Program-made: the position numbers and the translations under genes | Assembly: GCA_030144725.1 (NCBI GenBank) | Contig: JASKMD010000001.1 | Location: 4,765,345 to 4,829,344, forward strand | DNA from: Haematococcus lacustris | Lineage: Eukaryota; Chlorophyta; Chlorophyceae; Chlamydomonadales; Haematococcaceae | Direction of reading: 5' to 3' | Length of the DNA stretch: 64,000 nt | Shown here: piece after piece, positions 61,254 to 64,000 of the stretch | How the letters are laid out: every line of letters starts with the position of its first letter | Numbering within the stretch: position 1 is the first letter of the stretch | The notes under the pieces: model-generated | The model's database searches: none | What the model was told of the DNA's origin: nothing | What the model saw: the letters and a program-made list of their open reading frames with translations, nothing else

Positions 61254-61428
61254 TGCACGCACTTTCCCAGTAATCGGGGTCAAGTCGCGCACTTTTCCCG
61301 TAATTGTGGGTCCAGTCGTGCACTTTTCCCGTAATTTTGAGTCAAGTCGTGCACTTTTCCAGTAATTGTGTCAAGCAGTGCACTTTTCCGGTAATTGTGT
61401 CAAGGCGTGCACTTTTTCCCGCGAGTCA
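61254..61428. repeat. 28-31-bp tandem array with GTGCACTTTTCCCGTAATT core
   Basis: Six diverged units repeat the core GTGCACTTTTCCNGTAATTG followed by a TCAAG spacer of variable length. The pattern resembles subterminal transposase-binding repeats or a promoter array. No adjacent gene is recognised. Confidence 0.85.
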
Positions 61429-62478
61429 GCGCTAATGTCGCGACCCCTATGGTACGCTACGCGAAGTCATGTATGAGGCCATCCACGCCGCAAGTCATCG
61501 ACTTCAGCGTCCAAAGTGCCGACCATTACGGGGATATAACGAACTGTGATTTTCTCGTAATGGAAAGGGATTGTAAAATAAATAGGGAGAATGGGGATCA
61601 GTGGGTCTGATCCTTGTACCCAGCTTGGACTGGCCTGGATAAATAGAGTGGCTATATGGAAAAGACATAGCAAAACAAAACAGAACAAATAATTACTTAG
61701 TACGCCACCGTGTCAAGTTCCATATAATCAGACCACCATGGTCCCAATAGTACTGGGGCATTGACAGGAACATGCTTGAGAGCCAGTAGGGTATTGCGCT
61801 TTAGACTCGTGAAGATGAGACATATCCGCGCATGTCCGTGCATAACGATGTTTTAGATAGCACTTATCCTGAATAGTTCTTACGTTGCAGCCCTGGTTAG
61901 TGCTCTACCCAAGCGCAACCAAATGAACGGGCAAGACAGCAATTATCAGCTTCAGGTTGATTGGAGCACATCTAGTACTGGGTTTCGGGGAGGGGAGGGG
62001 AGGGCGTAGGGCACATACTCGACGGTATGATTTCTTGTGGTATGCCGTAATCAGGTATGAGTGTTGAACATCAATTAGTTATCTCTAGTTTCTGTTCTTG
62101 TACGGCCATCGTTGTATGCTTGGAGGATCACGTCAACTACAAGTCTTGCATGCTACTACACGGCCACAGTGCAATGTTGGCCAGATCCATGATTTGACTT
62201 GCTTTTCACGAGCCTAATGCACGCAAACTCAGTCCCCCCTCTCAACATCACAGCACTAATCGACTCTTCCACCTCATCCCCTGCCCGACAGCCTCAGCTA
62301 ACAGCAACCCCATGTAGCCAGCAGCCCATTGTTCAGCACAACAGCTTTGGCACACAGCACGCCATACCCATCACGCCCACTGCCAATCCGCCAGTCTGCC
62401 CACCGTTGCCACCCGATGCTTGCAGCAGAGAAGTGAGCCTCACTGATTACTGCCACCGGTACCGCAATAGCAGCGACT
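61429..62478. other. AT-richer interval without a supported gene
   Basis: No conserved frame or repeat array is seen except a GGGGAGGGGAGGGGAGGG run at 61985-62003. The right end would be the 3' flank of the SAM decarboxylase gene. Confidence 0.45.
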
Positions 62479-64000
62479 TCATGCAGGCGGTGCTACAGCT
62501 ACTCCTTCAGGATCAGGATCGGAGTCAGAAGGGCAAGACACATCAGACCCTCCAGAGGAGCCATCAGTGCAGCCTGGTGAGGAGCTCAAGAAGGAGGGCA
62601 CATGGTGCAGCACCGTCGTGGGGCTTGCAGGCACCTCAGCAGCCTTACCAGCTGGCGCTTTGAACAGGGTGATGAACAGGACACTGCCTCCACAGGCCAG
62701 CTGCTGACGGTTGGCGGCTTGGTACTGATAACCAGGTGGCAGGTCCGACATCATGCAGCCCCACCTGCACACATGCGGCAGGATGGTATGCGCATTATGT
62801 GCCTGCCATGCTTGTTGCTCGCCGCATGCCAACACATAAACATGGTAAGGATGATAGAATACCTGACAATGCAAGCTGGCAGGCATTAATGTTGAGAACT
62901 AGATGGTACACTGGGTCAAGCCAAGTCTCAGGCTCCTGCTGGCCTTGCTGCTGTCACACAGCCACCACTCACTCTGCAGCCCCCTCAGCCCCAGCATCGT
63001 CCACTGACATCGCAATGGAGATCCTGCCGGGGTTAAAGATCTGCAGCGCTCGGCCCACCACCTGGGCAGGGTCCAGCACGTCCTCCCGGCAGCCCGACAG
63101 CTCCACACTGGCGTAGCTGAAGCCAGCCTCTGGAGTGACATGGATGGTGATGAAGCCGGTGCCCAGGATGCCGTTCATGCTGTAGCCGCAGGGTTCAAAC
63201 ACGTAGTCATCCAGCAGAGCGCCAGGCTTCAGGTGTACAATGCCAGAATCGCGGGTAGTCTGCTCTGAGCTCACGAACTTGTCAGTGCGTACGAACTGCT
63301 GCGCTGCCTCAGTGCACAGCTCAGTCATACACATCTCCAGGTTGAAGGTGGCGCGGCTGGGGACTGACGCTGTGTCAGGGCGACCAGCAAGGTACACGTG
63401 CCACTGCAGGCCGTGCTGGTCCTCGCCGAGGATGTAGGCCTGACGTCCAGCTGGGTCCAACTGACCGAACAGCTTGTCCAGGTAGCAGACTTCGTCGTCA
63501 AATCCAGTGTGGGGGTGCAGCTGCGCAGGGGTGGCAAGATACGCATGGTGGAGTACTGCACTGCAGGGTGGGGTGCAATAGCTATATTTGCATGAGTAGA
63601 TGTCCTGTTACAGTCCCTGACAATGTCCAATCACAAGTCCTGACAGTTCTGCATTAACCTGGATGTTTTAATTGTTCATGAGATATGAAGGGTGGCATAT
63701 CAAATCCACAATGACAGCATGACACAGGCCATGCACATCACCTCATTCATCATACCTGTTGATCAGGGAACAGGAAGCTGGCACGCGTGTACTTGCAGCG
63801 CCGAGGGCGCAGGCCCAGAGCAGCTGCCGCATCCAGCAAAGAAGGCACGGAGTAAAGCAAGCGGGTGGTACCGCACGTCTTCAGCACCCACTTGGTGGGG
63901 TAGACAAACAGGCTGCTCTCCGACAGTACATATGCGTCAAAATTGTCGTTAGAGCGGCTGCTGACAATGGCACAGCTGCAGAGCACCAGTGGCACAGCAC
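62479..64000 (-). CDS. AMD1: S-adenosylmethionine decarboxylase proenzyme (3' part; 5' end outside window)
   Basis: This pyruvoyl enzyme makes decarboxylated SAM, the aminopropyl donor for spermidine and spermine. Three exons are visible: 63756 to beyond 64000, 62973-63520 and 62479-62764. The first contains SNDNFDAYVLSESSLFVYPTKW. The Glu-Ser bond in LSESS is the self-cleavage site that creates the pyruvoyl group. KTCGTTRLL follows. Exon 2 carries FDDEVCYLDKLFG, then YVFEPCGYSMNGI, TIHVTPEAGFSYAS and NPGRISIAMS. The last exon carries YQYQAANRQQL and CGGSVLFITLF and ends in an acidic Ser/Asp/Pro tail. Phases agree across both introns. An unspliced reading would stop at the donor (TGAGTG). The N-terminus, and any upstream regulatory frame typical of plant homologues, lie right of the window. 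Confidence 0.95.

Noticed and set aside
62199..62663. A + strand 154-residue protein
   Set aside because: It is antisense to the conserved C-terminal exon of SAM decarboxylase and shows no family features.

Overview
This is nuclear DNA from a eukaryote. I read it as a GC-rich, repeat-rich chlorophycean green alga, and a Haematococcus- or Chlamydomonas-like volvocine alga is my best guess. That is an inference from several traits: spliced genes with standard GT-AG borders, introns stuffed with tandem repeats, Gln/Pro/Ala-rich insertions inside conserved proteins, an algal-type Fanzor gene, and GIN-domain (DUF2807-like) secreted proteins. There are no operons, Shine-Dalgarno sites or CRISPR arrays. 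The gene models below were spliced by eye by matching exon phases. All exon joins are predictions.

Layout, left to right. 1-1963: 5' half of NMD3 (60S export adaptor, - strand), running into a 21-bp minisatellite. 2188-3590: a signal-peptide plus single-pass membrane protein (+). 4538-5223: a DNA element with 27-bp terminal inverted repeats and a decayed zinc-ribbon reading frame. 5531-9008: TSEN54/SEN54, tRNA-splicing endonuclease subunit (-). It is divergent, across 309 bp, from 9318-16335: a TBC1D20-like Rab-GAP (+) whose arginine and glutamine fingers are separated by about 650 residues. 16.4-17.7 kb: degenerate F-box/LRR copy, matched by an inverted copy at 47.1-48.5 kb. 18349-20910: coiled-coil plus DDE-type transposase. 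23477-26459: secreted GIN-domain protein (-) with an in-frame TGA. 29118-32466: FAM221-like zinc protein (-). 32476-38626: a Fanzor (eukaryotic TnpB) gene sandwiched between two copies of a 1.19-kb segment that carries the last two exons of a peroxisomal enoyl-CoA isomerase. The full isomerase gene ends at 39857. 41717-45898: thymidylate kinase in eight exons (+). 48.6-50.5 kb: repeats and a Pro/Ala-rich exon. 50533-53941: Ty1/copia element lacking reverse transcriptase (-). 55.7-60 kb: unrecognised low-complexity gene (+). 60.9-61.4 kb: a long hairpin and a tandem array. 62479-64000: 3' part of S-adenosylmethionine decarboxylase (-).

The housekeeping genes are unrelated to one another: ribosome export, tRNA splicing, ER/Golgi Rab control, beta-oxidation, dTTP synthesis and polyamine synthesis. 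The most interesting region is the Fanzor locus. One apparently complete nuclease gene has a structured, conserved 3' non-coding tail. Two broken relatives of that tail lie at 22.8 kb and 27.3-28.1 kb. A second cross-gene pattern is that many of the long simple repeats begin within a few tens of bases of a 5' splice site.
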